Made by a program: the position numbers and the translations under genes
In this document: positions 61,316-64,000 of the stretch, piece after piece
Layout: every line of letters begins with the position of its first letter
How positions within the stretch are numbered: the stretch's first letter is position 1
NCBI GenBank assembly: GCA_019914995.1
Contig: CM034130.1
Location: 5,890,001-5,954,000, forward strand
Source: Acanthochlamys bracteata
Lineage: Eukaryota; Streptophyta; Magnoliopsida; Pandanales; Velloziaceae
Length of the DNA: 64,000 nucleotides
Reading direction: 5' to 3'
Notes under the pieces: generated by a model
What the model was told of the DNA's origin: nothing
Database searches by the model: none
Seen by the model: the letters and a program-made list of their open reading frames with translations, nothing else

Positions 61316-62095
61316 TTTGAACCATAAACATACAAGTTCATCATACTCAAAATTGAAAATCAACAACTCAAAATAAAATTCAAAAGTAAATTCTCAAACC
61401 AAACACAACACAAAAGAAGTTATAGAGGTGACAATATATGGGCGAACCTGGATCCAATCTGAAATCAATTCCATTTAAGTTAGGTACATGTTTGATCTTA
61501 AGTGGATATGGTTCAATTTGAATCAACCCAACATTGACTTGTTAGATCAAAATGAGTTCAGATTAATTTCGAATTGATCCGCAGTTGATCCAACTAACCC
61601 ATTTCTATAAATTGCTACTGCTTATCATATATAATCAACCCTAACTGACTAATTTGAAACACCATTTTTAATCTCTTCTTCAAGTTCCTTTCTTCTTTGC
61701 CAAATCAAAATTCTTCTCCTCGGGAGCCCCCCGTGCCGCTGTACGAAGCTCCCACGCTCCACCCCCCGCGGCCATGCGACCACATCGATCTTGTAGTGAC
61801 GAGCTCGCTTCTTTCTGTGCAAAGGAGTCAATGATTATGATTTACTACTACTTCTATAGTCTATATGGTTAGCTATTCATTTTTTTTTAATATATGCTTA
61901 TTATATTATATATTTTATATGAATATTTATAAGAGTATAAAAATATAAATTAATTGTTTAATATTAAATGGGCCAATATGAGTTTATATGATTAAATAGG
62001 TTGTGCGAGCGATTACAATTTGATCCAAATAAATATATAAATCAAACTAAAGTTTAGAGATTTTAATACGTCATTAAATGGATGGATCGAAATCC
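61316..62095. mobile_element. Truncated hAT-like terminus and unassigned sequence
   Basis: TAGAGGTGACAATATATGGGC at 61423-61443 (shown in outline) resembles the left end of the hAT at 7158. The following GATCCAATCTGAAATC../GATCCGCAGTTGATCC motifs recall hAT subterminal repeats. A matching right end was not found, so the element is truncated or decayed. A GC-rich island at 61720-61800 is antisense-coding for 60 codons with no known domain. Confidence 0.45.
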
Positions 62096-62099
62096 AACC

Positions 62100-63250
62100 G
62101 CTAAACTAATCCGTTCACCAACTTTATCATTTCTTAATTCAAAATTGAAAATCAAAATCATTGATTATATTCAACACCATTAAATAACTTTACATATAAA
62201 ATTTAATAAATTTCGGATATAATTTAGTTTCTCACTTTACCAAAATATTTTGCTATAGTATTTGTCCATACATTTTATGTATAACTGAGTACAAATAATA
62301 TTCAGTTGATATAAATTTTACCAATATAATATATGAACATTCTAGATCAAATTCAACAATATATATTTTTAAAAAATGACCTATAAATCATTAACTAGAA
62401 TTTATGATTTCTAGATATATCATAAAATATTTATGGACTAATACGTCATCTAATGGTAATTCCACACTAATATACTGATTCAATCTTATACTTGTCAGGA
62501 TTTCCAAGTAATTACCGATTAGTTGATGTTGAAGTTGGTAATGCCTTTTATGATATATTTAGAAATCACAATTTTAAAGTAATTATTTCGATGTTCTTAT
62601 ATTAAATTATAAACCATTGGATTTAATCTAAAATTTTTCGTATATGGTTGTGATAAAATTTCATATAATTTGAATATCATTTTGCACTCCATCGTACAGA
62701 AATAAATAGAAAGATATTCTTGAATAATTTTTTAGTGTAAATTGGAGTACCAAATTAAAGTCGATTTATACAAAAAATTTTGTGTATAAAAGTTTGGTAG
62801 TATATAATATATATTCAACGGTTTAGATTTAAAATCTAAAATTTACGTGAATTGAATAATAAAGTTGGACACAATATATGAGTATGTTAGATTTTATAGT
62901 ACTTCTAATGCTACATTATAACACTCACAATCCATTCACCAACGTTTATCACTTCTGGATTCAAAATTGAAGATCTAAACATTGGTTTTATTCAACACAA
63001 TCAAATAACTATGCACATAAAATTTTATAAAAACCCGATGTAATTTATTACTCTGATCCAACATACCCAAAAATTATTCACTAACACCAGTTCATTTAGT
63101 TTGGTGTATGACGGAGAACAATATGAAATTCAAATCATACGAAATTTTACCCTTATCATGTATGAACAATTTAGATCAAATCAAAGTTTTACATTTTAAT
63201 AAAAAGAACTTATAAAAAATTATTTCATATTTGTATTTCAAAATTTTATC
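62100..63250. repeat. Large imperfect foldback repeat with a third arm copy
   Basis: 62100-62440 is matched in inverted orientation by about 62500-62890 (for example CCAACTTTAT near 62117 against ATAAAGTTGG near 62860), forming a hairpin of ~370-bp arms. It is matched again in direct orientation by 62935-63245 (AATTCAAAATTGA.GATC.AAA.CATTG, TATTCAACAC.ATCAAATAACT). Identity is moderate, about 65-75% by eye. It may be two tandem foldback MITEs, the second cut short. Confidence 0.6.
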
Positions 63251-63279
63251 ATATAAGATTAGTACCAACTAAAGAAAAT

Positions 63280-64000
63280 AAACTTGAGTCGGTACTACCT
63301 TCTAAAGTAATATCGACGAACTGCAATCTAGTCGCTATTTCACGTCCGACCGAATTATAGTTCACTTAATACTACATTTAGGCAATAATGTCTGCACCCA
63401 AATATAGTCGGTACTTATTGGACCTTCGAATAAGGTTAGATTCAGATTAGTAGCATGTAGAAAATGATGAATCCGAATAAAAAACGGACTAGCTTAACAC
63501 ATTAGGGTCAGATTAGTAATACGGAGGGCTAGAATAGTCTCCAAATGAAAAACGAAATACCTAATTCGAAAGTGGATCAGCAACTCGTCTTTGCTTAGTC
63601 CAAATGAATTCTGACTTAATGTGGTTAATAGCCAACGCTCTTTAATAGTCCTAATTGACTGTGTGTTTGAATAAATATGTATTTATAAGTGCAAGATGCT
63701 AATTCATAAAAAATTGACTAATTTTTTTAGTGTAGGAATTCGATCATACAATACTGTATAAAAACATGAATACCCGACTGAATAGTGCTAGTCGATAATT
63801 TATCAGTTGCTTATAAGTTTAATTGATAAAGAGAAAATCTATATCGACTAACTTATTTTAGACGGTATTGGTACTGCATTACGGACTCAGTTTCTTTGGT
63901 GGGTCTTTTTTAGTCAGTAAGCATTATTTCTGTTGGAGTGAAGTAAATATAAAAAGTTATCCATGATTAATTTTTGGTCGAAAAGTCATTTTTGTGATCG
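63280..64000. mobile_element. CACTA-like subterminal repeats at window end
   Basis: Scattered GAGTCGGTACTA, CGACCGAATTATA, ATAGTCGGTACTT, ACCCGACTGAATAG and AGACGGTATTGG motifs in both orientations resemble the subterminal blocks of the CACTA at 14095-18840. No terminal CACTA sequence was found and the rest may lie beyond the window. Confidence 0.45.

Overview
The window looks like a transposon-rich, AT-rich stretch of a flowering-plant (probably eudicot) nuclear genome. Evidence is the split gene with GT/AG introns at the left edge, plant-type Ty1/copia and Ty3/gypsy retrotransposons with tRNA-Met and tRNA-Glu primer binding sites, CACTA and hAT DNA transposons, and plant foldback elements. 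All coordinates were worked out by eye.

Layout. (1) 1-2737, + strand: the last eight exons of a chloroplast ORANGE-like (DnaJ-type cysteine-rich) gene. It is the only host gene I recognise and is cut by the window start. (2) 3.7-7.0 kb: a 5'-truncated, decayed copia element. (3) 7158-8648: an internally deleted hAT with a degraded 8-bp target duplication. (4) 9115-11188: a solo LTR of a Sirevirus-like copia family (target site ATTTT). (5) 11.9-21.8 kb: a gag/LTR chimera of that family, tandemly duplicated (about 2.4 kb per unit). The first unit carries a 4.7-kb CACTA transposon (14095-18840, TSD AAA), and the second unit preserves the empty site.

(6) 21782-44936: a three-level nest. A decayed + strand gypsy element was hit in its protease by a copia-family LTR (CATAC target duplication). 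That LTR was later hit by a nearly complete 10.6-kb Sirevirus-like copia (23969-34572, - strand, TSD AAGTG). The same gypsy was separately hit in its integrase by a 5.5-kb - strand gypsy (37694-43176). The 10.6-kb copia carries an intact extra 498-codon ORF between pol and its 3' LTR, while its pol carries premature stops.

(7) 46098-47611: a small LTR element with almost no coding content. (8) 48303-49320: a hAT-like element carrying an antisense fragment of a class I small heat-shock protein gene (a Pack-hAT type capture). (9) 49.7-52.4 kb: MITE-like sequences, including a foldback element bounded by TA microsatellites. (10) 52600-55693: a 3.1-kb structure with ~273-bp inverted repeats. (11) 55.7-59.7 kb: unassigned, with possible LTR ends. 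(12) 59681-61310: another solo LTR of the Sirevirus-like family (TSD TACAA). (13) 61.4-64 kb: a hAT-like terminus, a large foldback repeat, and CACTA-like subterminal motifs running to the window edge.

Nothing here reads as a multi-gene host pathway. The biology is retrotransposon nesting, solo-LTR formation, gene-fragment capture and an extra retrotransposon ORF. The most distinctive items are the third ORF at 25979-27475, the heat-shock fragment inside the hAT, and the datable nest.
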